Counted from the stretch's first letter, positions 1 to 8,842 are shown. The stretch is 64,000 nucleotides of DNA from Rhodobacteraceae bacterium IMCC1335 (GCA_039640495.1 CP046864.1:806001-870000); one strand, 5' to 3'. Notes: generated by a model not told the origin, from the letters alone. Numbers and translations: made by a program.

Positions 1-2
1 AA

Positions 3-362
3 GATCAGGGCTTTGTTCAAGGTTATCATGCCAAAGTTGACAGCCGGCAATTGGGCTTTGAAGTTCAAGTTTTTGCCATGGTAGGGCTGCAAAGCCAGGC
101 AGAGGCAGATCTACGGGCTTTTGAAGATCGCTGCGTTGACTGGCCGTTGGTGCGCGAATGTCATATGCTGAACGGCGAAGTAGATTTCATGCTTAAATGC
201 GTTGCTCCTGATCTGAGCAGCTTTCAAACATTTCTGACCTCGGATTTGCTCACCGCAGAGAATGTGGGAAGCGTTAAAACATCCTTGGTTATTCGAGGCG
301 CCAAGGAAGAACCTGGCGTACCCTTTGACGTTTTAGAAGAGCGATTGGCCAAAAAAGCGTAA
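3..362 (+). CDS. Lrp/AsnC-family transcriptional regulator, C-terminal part
   Basis: The gene is cut by the left edge of the window, and its reading frame is open from base 3. The visible 119 residues match the RAM (ligand-binding) domain of Lrp/AsnC regulators, including the segment IQGYHA-like (QGYHAKVD), VRECHMLNGEVDFMLK and a final short helix. The DNA-binding helix-turn-helix lies outside the window. A TTG at 51 is only an internal codon, because coding similarity continues upstream of it. Regulators of this family bind amino acids or related small molecules and act as multimers; the effector here cannot be told. It converges on pgeF, ending 28 bases from it. Confidence 0.85.
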   Translation, partial: DQGFVQGYHAKVDSRQLGFEVQVFAMVGLQSQAEADLRAFEDRCVDWPLVRECHMLNGEVDFMLKCVAPDLSSFQTFLTSDLLTAENVGSVKTSLVIRGAKEEPGVPFDVLEERLAKKA

Positions 363-389
363 CGCCGCTTTGAAAGACGCGGTGTGTGT

Positions 390-1151
390 TCAAGAAAGCC
401 GGATGGTGGAAATCAAACGCCCGTAATCCGCCTGTTTCGCATGCGTGGCACGCCGATATGAAAAAAAGTGTTTCGGGTCTGAATAGGTACAATATTGCGT
501 CCATTCAGCTGCTTTTATTCCCGCTTTTCGCATTCTGAAAAGTCCGTAGACTGGCAGGTTGAATAGATATTTCTCGGGGGATTTGGCGTTGCTAAAAAAG
601 CAGTGGTTATCGGGGCTTGCTTCTAAGAAGCGTTCGATAAAGTCTTGACCGACCTCATAAGCAGGCTGGCTGATGCAGGGCCCGATCACCCCGAGAATGT
701 TTTCGCGCTGTGCGCCCAACTCCTCCATAGCATCGATTGTGGCCTCCAGCACACCGTTCAAAGCGCCGCGCCAGCCGGCATGGGCAGCCCCAATGACTTT
801 GGCATTGGGGTCGGCAAACAGCACGGGTTGGCAATCGGCGGTCAGCACAGCCAAGGTGATATTGGGCGATGCGCAAACCATGGCATCTGCTGCGGTTTCT
901 GGGGCTCTGGCTGAGGTGATTGTCAGCGCGGTTGCGGAATGGGTTTGGTAAACTGTGACAAGATCGCTTAAATCACCGCCCATATCTTCTGCCACGCGGC
1001 GTCGGTTGATCTGCACGCTTTTAGCTTGATCCGAAGATCCGGTGCCGCAGTTCAGCCCTTCAAAAATACCAGAAGAGGCGCCGCCAAGCCGCGTATAAAA
1101 CCCGTGATTTACCGTTGATAAAAGCGGAGATGTTAGGCGTTTCAAATTCAT
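390..1151 (-). CDS. pgeF: Peptidoglycan editing factor / laccase-domain protein
   Basis: A 253-residue protein of the YfiH/PgeF (multicopper polyphenol oxidase-like) family. It shows the family blocks YQTHSA, LTADCQPVLFAD, AAHAGWRGAL and GPCISQPAYEVG, so the conserved metal-binding His and Cys residues are present. Family members hydrolyse wrongly placed amino acids from muropeptide precursors and also act on purine nucleosides. The start codon overlaps the stop of the upstream methyltransferase by 4 bases (ATGA type), so translational coupling is likely. Length is normal for the family. It is the last gene of an lgt, midA-like, pgeF operon. Confidence 0.9.
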   Translation of the reverse strand: MNLKRLTSPLLSTVNHGFYTRLGGASSGIFEGLNCGTGSSDQAKSVQINRRRVAEDMGGDLSDLVTVYQTHSATALTITSARAPETAADAMVCASPNITLAVLTADCQPVLFADPNAKVIGAAHAGWRGALNGVLEATIDAMEELGAQRENILGVIGPCISQPAYEVGQDFIERFLEASPDNHCFFSNAKSPEKYLFNLPVYGLFRMRKAGIKAAEWTQYCTYSDPKHFFSYRRATHAKQADYGRLISTIRLS

Positions 1152-2212
1152 TCAGTGAATCCTGCAGGCGCGCGGGTTGCAGATGGATATAGCGCGATCG
1201 CTTTGAATAGGTTTCCCATTTCTGCAGGATGGGTCAAGCGCTTATGCGCTGCGATATGTTGATCAAGCGCCATGCCGCTTAAGCGTTTGGCCAAAGCTTG
1301 CGCGCGGGCGGTTATTCCCAGACGCTCGAGCAGAACGCCTTGCGGGGTCAGCCGGCTGTGTTTGCAGGCTAGGTTCGATACCAAAGCCGCAAAATCGACA
1401 TGCGCGGAAAGATCCGCCAATCCGGGTGCGCTTAAAAACTCGGTTATGCCATGTTCGTAGACGGCTTGCAGCGTATCCCCCAAAGTTTCCCAATCGCCAT
1501 AATCGATCAGCAAAGCGGCCCCGCCCTGCGCTTTTATATGTTGTCCAAGTTGTTTGGCAATTGCCTGGCCGCCGGTATTTAGTTCAACGATATCGCCAAT
1601 TTGAATTTCGCCAAACCTATGGTCTAATGCAGGAAGGAGGGTAGGCGCGCTGGTCAAACCAATGTGAAACGCCCCATCCTTCAACCCGATCAGGCGTTCG
1701 TGCCAGCCTGTGGCCTCGAATTGGAATTGCCGGATGGGAAGCGCGTCAAAAAATTCATTGGCGATGCAGAAAATTGGAAGATTTGGAAGATCTACAACCT
1801 GCTCAATCCAGACCGGGTGAAACGGGTGCAGTTTTTCCTTTTGCATGGCGCGCAGTTGAGGCGAGGCTTCCAGTAGATGAATTTGGGCAGCGGCATGAAA
1901 TCCATCAATATTGCGCGTGGCATGCAAAATATCTGCCATTAATGTGCCGCGCCCGGGGCCCATTTCTAACAGGATAAAGTGGTCGGGACGCCCTTGATCC
2001 TGCCAGGTTTGTGCCAAGCAGAGGCCCAATAATTCGCCGAACATTTGGCTAATTTCAGGCGCCGTCACGAAATCGCCTTGCCGGCCGAAAACCGCTTGGG
2101 TCGTGTAATAGCCATGCTTGGGATGCAGCAAACAGGTCTGCATATATTCGCTTATCGCAATGGGTCCGGTTTGCGCGATGCGCTGTTTAAGAACTGGTGC
2201 AAGCGCAGTCAT
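1148..2212 (-). CDS. MidA/NDUFAF7-like SAM-dependent methyltransferase
   Basis: A 354-residue protein of the DUF185 family, whose mitochondrial member NDUFAF7 methylates an arginine of a complex I subunit. It begins with the family-typical helix (ISEYMQTCLLHPKHGYYT), followed by the SAM-binding loop LLEMGPGRGTLMADIL, the segment IANEFFDALPIRQF and a later LLIDYGDWE motif. Length is normal. It overlaps lgt by 4 bases upstream and pgeF by 4 bases downstream, so the three genes form a tight operon. The substrate in bacteria is inferred from the mitochondrial homologue and is not shown by this sequence. Confidence 0.88.
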   Translation of the reverse strand: MTALAPVLKQRIAQTGPIAISEYMQTCLLHPKHGYYTTQAVFGRQGDFVTAPEISQMFGELLGLCLAQTWQDQGRPDHFILLEMGPGRGTLMADILHATRNIDGFHAAAQIHLLEASPQLRAMQKEKLHPFHPVWIEQVVDLPNLPIFCIANEFFDALPIRQFQFEATGWHERLIGLKDGAFHIGLTSAPTLLPALDHRFGEIQIGDIVELNTGGQAIAKQLGQHIKAQGGAALLIDYGDWETLGDTLQAVYEHGITEFLSAPGLADLSAHVDFAALVSNLACKHSRLTPQGVLLERLGITARAQALAKRLSGMALDQHIAAHKRLTHPAEMGNLFKAIALYPSATRAPAGFTE

Positions 2213-3084
2213 GATTTGCGAAAAGCCCGCAGCATCAAAGCCATGCCCAAAAGAGCCATCGGCAGTGATAAAAGCTGCCCCATCGTAAGCCCAAAGCCGT
2301 CAAAGTTCAGCGCATATCCCAAAGGATTTTCGGGGCTTTGAAACTGCGCATCGGGCTGGCGCACCAATTCAACAAGGCAGCGCGACAGCCCGTATATTGT
2401 AAAGAAAGCGCCAGTGATCAAGCCGGGGCGCTTCAGAGCGTTATAGCGAAACGCCATCGCGGCCAACACCACGCCTAGCAACAAGCCCTCAAGCGCCGCT
2501 TCATAAAGTTGCGAGGGATGGCGGGCGCAGAGGCCCACAGCTTGACCACAGGCTTGTGCGGCCTGTCCGGGAAACACCACCCCCCATGGCAGATCTGTAG
2601 GCCGCCCCCAGAGCTCGGCATTTATAAAATTTGCCAAGCGCCCAAGCAAAAGCCCCATTGGCGTGGATAGGGCGATCACATCCGCGCCGCTTGCATAAGG
2701 AACAAGATTGCGCCGAAAGTAAAAAAACGCCGCGATTACGACCCCCAGCAAGCCCCCGTGAAAGGCCATGCCACCCGTCCAGATCATTACAATTTCAAAC
2801 GGGTGTGCCAGATAATATGCGGGCTGATAAAACAGCACATAACCCAAGCGTCCCCCCAGTAAGATGCCAAGGATCATCCAGGTTAGCAGGTCTTCAAAAT
2901 CCCGAGCGGCCATTGGCGCAAGGTTTTTGGGCCAAAGCTCTGCACGGCGCAACGCGACAAGCGCCATGCGCCAAGCCAATAAAATACCTACAATATAGGA
3001 CAGAGCATACCAACGAACGGAAAAGGACAATCCGAAAACAGAGATTGAGAAAATCTCAGGAGAGATATCAGGAAATATAATCAT
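2209..3084 (-). CDS. lgt: Prolipoprotein diacylglyceryl transferase
   Basis: A 291-residue polytopic membrane protein. It transfers diacylglycerol from phosphatidylglycerol to the lipobox cysteine of prolipoproteins in the inner membrane. The sequence shows the N-terminal YALSYIVGILLAWR helix, the HGG motif (AFHGGLLGVVIA) and the Lgt signature GRLANFINAELWGRPTD with its essential Arg, Asn and Glu. About seven hydrophobic segments are visible. It is the first gene of the operon with the methyltransferase and pgeF, and is divergent from the UbiK-type gene across a 105-base spacer that should carry both promoters. Confidence 0.93.
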   Translation of the reverse strand: MIIFPDISPEIFSISVFGLSFSVRWYALSYIVGILLAWRMALVALRRAELWPKNLAPMAARDFEDLLTWMILGILLGGRLGYVLFYQPAYYLAHPFEIVMIWTGGMAFHGGLLGVVIAAFFYFRRNLVPYASGADVIALSTPMGLLLGRLANFINAELWGRPTDLPWGVVFPGQAAQACGQAVGLCARHPSQLYEAALEGLLLGVVLAAMAFRYNALKRPGLITGAFFTIYGLSRCLVELVRQPDAQFQSPENPLGYALNFDGFGLTMGQLLSLPMALLGMALMLRAFRKS

Positions 3085-3189
3085 TTTGCCTCTCTAGCGA
3101 TCTCATGAACGCTGCAGAATGTAAACTGGTGCTTGAGACTATGCGTGGAAAGCCCCATATAGGAGGTAAGTGTAACGAAGGAGTGTCCA

Positions 3190-3432
3190 ATGCAAACCAG
3201 AAATAAAATGTTTGACGATATTTCTCAACTTATGACCAACGCGATGGGGGTGGCACAGGGTGCGCGCGAAGAAGCTGAAACGGCGATGAACTCAATGATT
3301 GACCGTTGGTTGGCTGATCGTGATTTTGTCACCCGTGAGGAATTTGATGCGGTGCAGGCTATGGCGCGCAAAGCGCGTGAAGAAAATGCCGAACTGGCTG
3401 CGCGGCTCGAAGCGTTGGAGCAGGGAAAATAA
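3190..3432 (+). CDS. UbiK/BMFP-family small coiled-coil protein
   Basis: An 80-residue acidic, mostly helical protein of the BMFP (YqiC) family. Its C-terminal half is a coiled coil (RKAREENAELAARLEALE), preceded by the conserved FVTREEFDAVQAMA segment. The E. coli homologue UbiK assists aerobic ubiquinone biosynthesis with UbiJ and binds membranes. An AAGGAG-like Shine-Dalgarno precedes the ATG. The gene is monocistronic and is followed by a strong terminator at 3485. The family call is firm; the ubiquinone role is taken from E. coli. Confidence 0.82.
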   Translation: MQTRNKMFDDISQLMTNAMGVAQGAREEAETAMNSMIDRWLADRDFVTREEFDAVQAMARKAREENAELAARLEALEQGK

Positions 3433-3484
3433 ATTCTCAAGACGCTGCGCGGTTTTTCTGAACCCGATTAAGCAGAAATATGCG

Positions 3485-3515
3485 GCTGGTTCCTTTTGGA
3501 ACCAGCTTTATTTTT
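3485..3515 (+). terminator. Rho-independent terminator of the UbiK-type gene
   Basis: A perfect 9-bp stem, GCTGGTTCC with GGAACCAGC, around a TTTT loop, followed by TTTATTTTT. It lies 53 bases after the upstream stop codon. The next 200 bases hold only AT-rich sequence and presumably the promoter of the YbjN-like gene. Confidence 0.88.
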
Positions 3516-3731
3516 GCGATATAATAGCGGCTGATATCCGCCTATGTCGTAGGCATAATCAAGATATCCACAACTTATTGTAGGCACTGCAAAGATTTAG
3601 CTTTACAGGAAGGTCAATCCATATAACCATATGTAGTAGGGGTGCAGCAATCGGCAGCACTCTGTAGAGCAGGCACCAAGTGGTAGGGATACTGCCATAT
3701 CCCCCCCACTAAAAACGTAAGAGGTGGCGCT

Positions 3732-4232
3732 ATGGCATTGACCGAGAGTTTTCTTGAAGAAGATATCCATCCAATCGATATTGTTGAAAATATCGCAGAG
3801 CATAAAGCTTGGGATTTCGATCGCATTGCAGAGGATCAAATCGCGATGGCTGTTGAAGGGCGCTGGCGGACTTATTCCATCACGTTGGCCTGGTCGGCTT
3901 ATGATGAAACCTTGCGCATGGTGTGCACTTTCGAGATGGAACCGCCCGCGCATAAACATGGTGTCTTATTCGAAGCTTTGAACGAAATCAACGATCAATG
4001 CTGGGCCGGCGCTTTCACCTATTGGACCGAGCAATCTTTGATGGTTTATCGCTATGGCTTGTTATTGTCTGGCGGGCAAGTCGCCAGCGCAGATCAAATA
4101 AGCACATTAATTTCGTCAGCAGTTGCCACGTCCGAGCGGTATTACCCAGCCTTTCAATTGGTCGTTTATGGCGATCATTCGGCGAAAGATGCGATGCAAG
4201 TGGCTATTGCAGAGGCGTACGGGCGGGCCTAA
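3732..4232 (+). CDS. YbjN-domain protein
   Basis: A 166-residue soluble protein of the YbjN family (type III secretion chaperone-like fold). It fits the alphaproteobacterial version: an opening MALTESFLEEDIHPIDIVENIA segment of which only the pattern matters here, then RWRTYSITLAWSAYDETLRM and a C-terminal AFQLVVYGDHSAKDAM segment. Members are widespread in Rhodobacterales next to proC, but their molecular role is not settled. A GAGGTGGC sequence precedes the ATG. It is followed 40 bases later by proC on the same strand and is probably co-transcribed with it. Confidence 0.8.
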   Translation: MALTESFLEEDIHPIDIVENIAEHKAWDFDRIAEDQIAMAVEGRWRTYSITLAWSAYDETLRMVCTFEMEPPAHKHGVLFEALNEINDQCWAGAFTYWTEQSLMVYRYGLLLSGGQVASADQISTLISSAVATSERYYPAFQLVVYGDHSAKDAMQVAIAEAYGRA

Positions 4233-4272
4233 ACTTTCCCTGTATTTGGGCAAAGTGCCCATAGGGGGGGCT

Positions 4273-5088
4273 ATGGATTTTTCTGATATTGCGCAGCGTG
4301 GCTTGGTGCTGCTTGGCTGCGGGAAAATGGGGTCAGCGATGCTGGAAGGGTGGCTGAGTTCAGGGCTTCCAGCTCAGTCCGTTTGGGTAATAGACCCGCA
4401 TCCCTCGGCGTGGCTTCAAGTGCAAGATATACATTTGAATGCCGCTCTTCCGTCTGATCCGGCGTTGGTTTTGGTGGCGGTAAAGCCCCAATTGATGCAA
4501 GCGGCTTTGCCTCAAATGTCGAGATTTGGAAATGGAAACACTTTGTTTTTATCAATCGCTGCGGGCATTACAATTGCCGGTTTTGAAGCGATATTGGGCC
4601 CGCACACTCCAATTATTCGGGCAATGCCAAACACACCAGCCGCGATTGGGCAAGGCATTACGGCATTATCGGGAAATCACCGGATCGAAGAACGTCACTT
4701 GGTACTGGCCGAGGGCCTTTTGGGCGCCATTGGCCAGACCCTTCGCTTGGAGCATGAGGCGCAGATGGACGCGGTGACGGGTGTGTCAGGCTCGGGCCCA
4801 GCCTATGTGTTTTATATGATCGATTGTTTGGCTGCGGCGGCCCGTGCACAAGGGCTTGGCGAAGATGTGGCGATGCAATTGGCCAAGGCGACAGTGGCCG
4901 GTGCCGGGGCTTTGGCCGCCACATCGCAGGAAACGCCCGAGCAATTACGGATCAATGTCACCAGCCCAAATGGCACCACACAAGCCGGTCTCGAGGTTTT
5001 GATGCAAGCCAAAGGGGGGCTTGATGCCTTGATGCGCGAAACTGTGGCCGCCGCGGCAAACCGTTCGCGAGATTTGGCCAATGGCTGA
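4273..5088 (+). CDS. proC: Pyrroline-5-carboxylate reductase
   Basis: A 271-residue NAD(P)H-dependent enzyme making L-proline from pyrroline-5-carboxylate, the last step of proline synthesis. It has the N-terminal Rossmann motif LLGCGKMGSAM, the RAMPNTPAAIGQG block, the GSGPAYVFYMIDCLA helix and the closing TSPNGTTQAGLEVL signature. I place the start at 4273 (MDFSDIAQ), not at the in-frame ATG at 4123, because the latter lies inside the YbjN gene and homologues begin near the Rossmann strand; a G-rich stretch precedes 4273. The stop overlaps the next start by 8 bases. Confidence 0.93.
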   Translation: MDFSDIAQRGLVLLGCGKMGSAMLEGWLSSGLPAQSVWVIDPHPSAWLQVQDIHLNAALPSDPALVLVAVKPQLMQAALPQMSRFGNGNTLFLSIAAGITIAGFEAILGPHTPIIRAMPNTPAAIGQGITALSGNHRIEERHLVLAEGLLGAIGQTLRLEHEAQMDAVTGVSGSGPAYVFYMIDCLAAAARAQGLGEDVAMQLAKATVAGAGALAATSQETPEQLRINVTSPNGTTQAGLEVLMQAKGGLDALMRETVAAAANRSRDLANG

Positions 5089-5419
5089 AATATCCTTTGA
5101 CGATTTTACCAAGGTTGATATCCGGCTGGGGCGTATCGTTGATGCGGCGCCCTATCCCGAAGCGCGTAAACCCGCGATTAAACTGTGGATCGATTTTGGC
5201 GCTGAACTGGGTGTGAAGAAAAGTTCAGCGCAAATCACCCAGAATTATGAGCCTGATCAGTTGGTTGGGAAGCAGATATTGGCGGTGGTCAATTTTCCGC
5301 CACGCCAGATTGGGCGCTTTATGTCCGAAGTTTTGGTGCTGGGGGTCTCTGGCGATGATGGCGGTATTGTGTTGGTGGGCCCAGATCGCGCGGTGCCGCT
5401 TGGTTCGCGGTTGCATTAA
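5081..5419 (+). CDS. CsaA-like tRNA-binding domain protein
   Basis: A 112-residue protein made of a single OB-fold tRNA-binding domain of the EMAP-II/Arc1p type. It starts with the typical FTKVDIRLGRIVDA segment and holds KKSSAQITQNY, VNFPPRQIGRFMSEVLVLG and a closing PDRAVPLGSRL. Bacterial CsaA proteins of this size bind tRNA and have been described as secretion-related chaperones. The start codon lies inside the end of proC (8-base overlap), so the two are coupled. No terminator is obvious directly after it. Confidence 0.88.
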   Translation: MAEISFDDFTKVDIRLGRIVDAAPYPEARKPAIKLWIDFGAELGVKKSSAQITQNYEPDQLVGKQILAVVNFPPRQIGRFMSEVLVLGVSGDDGGIVLVGPDRAVPLGSRLH

Positions 5420-5820
5420 AAATTTCTATTGATTGGTCAGTGCCTTTGGCCGGTTTTAATGGGCCGCCTCGTGCTGGGACAGATTGTAGGCTGGGCCGTA
5501 GCAGCAAGCCTCTGAAATTATCGAGTTGTGGCCAACCTGACGTGGTTAAATTATTTTAACGGCGTCGCGGCGTTTATTGTCATTTCCAGCATAAAAGGTA
5601 CTTTACCCCTCGCGGTTACCTTGATAGCACAGTTGTTGAGCTTATCGTTTTCACAAGCAACAGGTGGCAGCGTTTGGCTCGAGAATAAACTGTGGTTCTT
5701 TGAGATATGAGGCGTGTGAACGTGCTGCGCTCTTGATTATAAAACGACCGGTGGACGTAAAAGTGACACTGTTTGGTGGTTGGAACTTAAAGTAACGGCA
5801 AGTTTAAAAATCTGGTTCCT
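5420..5820. other. Intergenic stretch before tRNA-Leu, no gene seen
   Basis: About 400 bases separate the CsaA-like gene from the tRNA. The 60-codon open frame at 5528-5710 has no ribosome binding site and no family resemblance, and I do not accept it as a gene. The tRNA promoter must lie in the last part of this stretch; no strong -35/-10 pair could be fixed by eye. Confidence 0.5.
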
Positions 5821-5907
5821 GCCCACGTGGTGGAATGGTAGACACAAGAGACTTAAAATCTCTGGGCTTAATAGGCCGTGCCGGTTCGAGTCCGGCCGTG
5901 GGTACCA
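5821..5907 (+). tRNA. tRNA-Leu (anticodon TAA)
   Basis: An 87-base class II tRNA. The acceptor arms GCCCACG and CGTGGGT pair (first pair G-T). The anticodon stem is AGAGA/TCTCT around the loop CTTAAAA, giving anticodon UAA. A long variable arm and the T-arm CCGG-TTCGAGT-CCGG follow, and CCA is encoded. It reads leucine codon UUA. Its last 17 bases are the start of a 194-bp repeat found again at 30152, so this gene is the integration site of the downstream island. The tRNA itself is intact. Confidence 0.95.
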
Positions 5908-6084
5908 GATTTAGGCTATTTTTTCCTTTATAATAAAGCATACGTGGTCTAGGTTTCCAAAAAGGGAACTCAAATTGGGTCAAAAAGGAACTCAATGAGG
6001 TCAAAAACAGGCGGCTCGTAATGCAAAAAGAGGACAATGATATCAGTGTAACCAACGAGGACACTGAGATCTTAAACTTGCCCC
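5891..6084 (+). repeat. Left 194-bp direct repeat (attL region: tRNA 3' end plus int start)
   Basis: From TCCGGCCGTGGGTACCA in the tRNA to the 21st codon of the integrase, this stretch is repeated at 30152-30345 with the same length and roughly a dozen mismatches, mostly in the AT-rich spacer. The tRNA-derived 17 bases are identical. Identity stops abruptly at both ends, as expected when an integrase crosses over in a tRNA 3' end. Confidence 0.9.
5965..5995 (+). promoter_or_regulatory. Paired GGAACTCAA sites, probable integrase arm-type sites
   Basis: GGAACTCAA occurs at 5965-5973 and 5987-5995, 22 bases apart, between the tRNA and the integrase. The same word recurs at 30063-30071, just inside the right end of the island, and within the right repeat. 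Short direct repeats flanking the crossover are typical arm-binding sites of tyrosine integrases. This is inference from position and repetition. Confidence 0.45.
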
Positions 6085-7379
6085 TTTATACAGAGCGTAA
6101 AGCCGATGGTATCTATCGCTATAGAAGACGTGTCCCCAAGTCTTTGGTTTCCCGGATTGGCAAAGGCTACCTCTATCGTAACTTGGGTAAAACCAAGCAG
6201 GAAGTTGTTGGGAAATGGCCGAGTGCCCATGCAGAGATAGAAGAGATTCTTACCTCTGCCATAGAGGGTGAAAGCAAAGCTCAAGAGCTTATTCGCAAGA
6301 AAGACCATAGAGCTACTATCCTGCACTTGGTTGAAGAGGAATACGGCAAGGAAGCAGCGCAGCGCCTGGAGGTAGGTGCTGTGGATGATAACCTCGAATT
6401 CGCTCTGATGGATCTGGCTGACAGACTAGAGGGGCAATACCCGAAGAAAACGCTCTCGTTGATGCATGGGGCTGTTCTGCCGGAAAGGTCTGATAGCTTT
6501 GCAGATGTACTGGATTACTATGGTGAGTTTAAACAAACAGGATATGGCGCAACAGACCATCGCCTTAAGGTGCGCATCGCTAAATGTAAGGCAGACCTTA
6601 TTGAGGCGCTGGGCGCATACAAGGTAAGCAAGCAACCTATTCAAACCATCACGCGAAAAGATGCCAATGCCTATCGGGATACGCTTGCAGGGCGTATGTC
6701 TGCTAACTCGGTTGCGAGATATAAGAACACGCTGAATGCTGCCTTCAACTGGTACATCAAGGAAAACGGTCTAGAGATCACGAGTCCCTTTGCCGGATTA
6801 CTGATTAAAGGGGCAGGGAGCTCTAAGGTCGATAGGCTTCCACTACAGGATGCGCATATCAAACTTTTAGAACCAGCGATGAAGGAGAGTGAGATTGCTT
6901 GGGCGCTCTACGTCCTGCTTAGAGATACTGGAGCACGGGTCGCTGAAATAGCGGGCTTAAGAGTGCAAGACTGTGACACTGGTAAAGGATGTCTAACGAT
7001 AACTCCCACCCCATGGCGGCGGTTAAAGAATAAAACCTCGGAGCGCTCTGTACCACTCTCGCAAGAAGCAGCAACACTGTTAAAAGACCTCACTAAAGGC
7101 AAAGCAGCGGAAGAGCCGGTATTTGAGCGCTATGCCAAGGATAGGGGGATGGATAACTGCTCAGCCATGCTCATGAAGCGCCTCAGAACCATAATCACAG
7201 ACAAGAAGCTCACGATGCATTCGCTACGCCACCGCATGAAGGACAAGCTGAGGAATACAGGCTGCCCGAAGGCCATCTCCATGGCCATACTAGGGCATGG
7301 TTCAAACACAGTCGCTGCGAACTATGGCTCAGGCTATGCCCTAGATGTCATGCGAGGGCATATGAAGAAAGTGTGGTAG
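6021..7379 (+). CDS. int: Tyrosine integrase of the tRNA-Leu island
   Basis: A 452-residue site-specific recombinase. The N-terminal part has the arm-binding-type motif YRYRRRVPKSLVSRIG, followed by a core-binding region around 150-260. The catalytic domain shows the Arg (TGARVAEIAGL), the beta-hairpin Lys (LKNKTSERSVPL), HSLRHRM with His and Arg, GHGSN, and the nucleophile Tyr in NYGSGYA. It is transcribed away from the tRNA it integrated beside, the usual arrangement. All catalytic residues are present, so the enzyme looks functional. Confidence 0.93.
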   Translation: MQKEDNDISVTNEDTEILNLPLYTERKADGIYRYRRRVPKSLVSRIGKGYLYRNLGKTKQEVVGKWPSAHAEIEEILTSAIEGESKAQELIRKKDHRATILHLVEEEYGKEAAQRLEVGAVDDNLEFALMDLADRLEGQYPKKTLSLMHGAVLPERSDSFADVLDYYGEFKQTGYGATDHRLKVRIAKCKADLIEALGAYKVSKQPIQTITRKDANAYRDTLAGRMSANSVARYKNTLNAAFNWYIKENGLEITSPFAGLLIKGAGSSKVDRLPLQDAHIKLLEPAMKESEIAWALYVLLRDTGARVAEIAGLRVQDCDTGKGCLTITPTPWRRLKNKTSERSVPLSQEAATLLKDLTKGKAAEEPVFERYAKDRGMDNCSAMLMKRLRTIITDKKLTMHSLRHRMKDKLRNTGCPKAISMAILGHGSNTVAANYGSGYALDVMRGHMKKVW

Positions 7380-7458
7380 GGTTCAGTCAAAGATAATAGA
7401 TGTTTCAGGCATTCTAAAACCCATCAAGCGGCTGTCTCTATTTCGCCAAAAATCATAA

Positions 7459-8164
7459 TCAAAGCAAAGCTCTTATTCTGCCAGCCCATGTAGAGTAGAA
7501 TATCTTATTTGGATGAAAGCCATCCTTCGCCATAGTTTGTTTATTAACGGGTAAATTAATATCCACATAATGACAGTTCGGGTGTGAGACACAAAATTCC
7601 TGCAATGCATTTTCAAAAACAGATGCTTTCAAACTGAGAACATAATGAAGAGGCTGGGATATTTGTTTCAAATGACGCACTGGGGGAATGCCTGAAAATA
7701 TCATTTTTTTTTGCAGCAAATTTTTCAGTTAAAAGCGACGTCAATTCGGACAGTTCTAAAATCCAACTTTCAGCATGTTTACCTGCAGTAATATCATTCA
7801 TTCCAATGCAAATAACTGCAACATCAACCTTAGTATCTGCCTCATTTTGGATAATTTTAATGAGATCTCGAGTGGTAATTTTACTCTTTGCAAGTATTGA
7901 CCAATCACACGAGTATTCATCTTTGATCGAGGTCAAAAGACGTCCAGACAAAGCGTCGTCAAGATGATCGACGCCTACGCCACAAGCAGAAGAGTCACCC
8001 AAGAAAATGATACTTAAATCTTTACCAGATCCACAGAGCCCTTTTCGTGCTCCTTTTGCTTCAGGAAGTTCAATGGCCTGTTTCCTGACCATATTTCCCT
8101 GAATAAGCAGTATCGGGAGCAGAAGCGTCTGCATTATCCGTGACTTTAGAGAACCCCATGTCAT
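7459..8164 (-). pseudogene. SGNH/GDSL-type hydrolase, frameshifted at a poly-A run
   Basis: Two overlapping minus-strand frames together give one SGNH hydrolase of about 230 residues. The first (start 8164) has block I, FLGDSSACGVG, with the catalytic Ser, and the GMND block III; the second (ending at 7459) has block V, DGFHPN, with the catalytic Asp and His. The frame changes at a run of eight A on the coding strand (7702-7711 region), where EKFAAKK can continue as MIFSGIPP. The cause could be a real frameshift, a sequencing error or slippage. Family members are esterases or lipases; the substrate is unknown. It runs toward the integrase. Confidence 0.75.
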
Positions 8165-8182
8165 TACTGAACCTAATGCAGC

Positions 8183-8431
8183 TTAGTGAGTATCTGAAAA
8201 CTCAGATTGAATTGCGTTCGTCGCTCGTTGAAGCCAGCTATCAAGTGCGGCAGCAGCGCCTAAGCCAATACCCTGCACTTCAAAGAGTTGTATTGTGAAT
8301 AGCTGTCCTTTGTCGGTTGCTTCGCTTTGGTTCCAAAATCCACCCTCGGCAACAATTAGATCGCCTACCGTTGTCACAGGGTCTTTGCTTTTTAGGATCG
8401 CTTCAACTGCGGTTTGAAGGTCCATATGCAT
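8183..8431 (-). CDS. Hypothetical 82-residue protein
   Basis: A small soluble protein that I do not recognise. A strong Shine-Dalgarno (AGGAGG, 8 bases before the ATG at 8431) supports translation. The sequence is mildly acidic with an Ala-rich helix near residues 57-75. It lies 18 bases upstream of the SGNH hydrolase on the same strand, so the two are probably one transcript. No domain or signal peptide was seen. Confidence 0.6.
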   Translation of the reverse strand: MHMDLQTAVEAILKSKDPVTTVGDLIVAEGGFWNQSEATDKGQLFTIQLFEVQGIGLGAAAALDSWLQRATNAIQSEFSDTH

Positions 8432-8772
8432 GATACAATCCTCCTACATCTCAATTTTCACTTTTGATATAGAAAGTGGAAAAGTGAGTTCAAGTGTGTG
8501 AAGCAGCAAAAATATATCAGATTAAAATCAGGTAGATGGAAACATACTCAAGCAAATGTCAAAGCTCAAATAGCGAAGTGCTATTAAAAGAACAGCAGCG
8601 CAAATTTACAGGCCAAAGTTACCAGAGTGCCCCAGAGTGCCACGAGGAGACACTTTAAAGGCTAAGCAAAGCTATGGAAATAAAGACAGCTCTAATAGCA
8701 GACGATAAAGAATAAATTGTAGTGTAGTTTGTTCTAAGCTGACAGGGAGTTGGGAACACCCAAACCCTTATG

Positions 8773-8842
8773 TATTATATATTATATATTACGAATTAAG
8801 TATTACGACTTACATATTACGTCTTACGCATTACCCCTTACA
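8773..8842. repeat. Five degenerate 14-bp tandem repeats
   Basis: Units start at 8773, 8787, 8801, 8815 and 8829. The clearest are TATTACGAATTAAG, TATTACGACTTACA and TATTACGTCTTACG; the last is CATTACCCCTTACA. The array is AT-rich at its left end and sits 80 bases upstream of the unknown 194-residue gene. It may be a protein-binding array (iteron-like) or a leader region; nothing in the sequence decides this. The rest of 8432-8922 shows no gene. Confidence 0.65.

Noticed and set aside
4123..4272. Earlier in-frame start for proC
   Set aside because: It lies inside the YbjN gene and would add 50 residues not seen before the Rossmann motif of the family.
5528..5710. 60-codon frame before the tRNA
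   Set aside because: No ribosome binding site, no family resemblance, and placement in ordinary spacer.
8773..8842. 14-bp repeats as a CRISPR array
   Set aside because: Units are tandem without spacers, degenerate and too short; no cas gene is present anywhere in the window.
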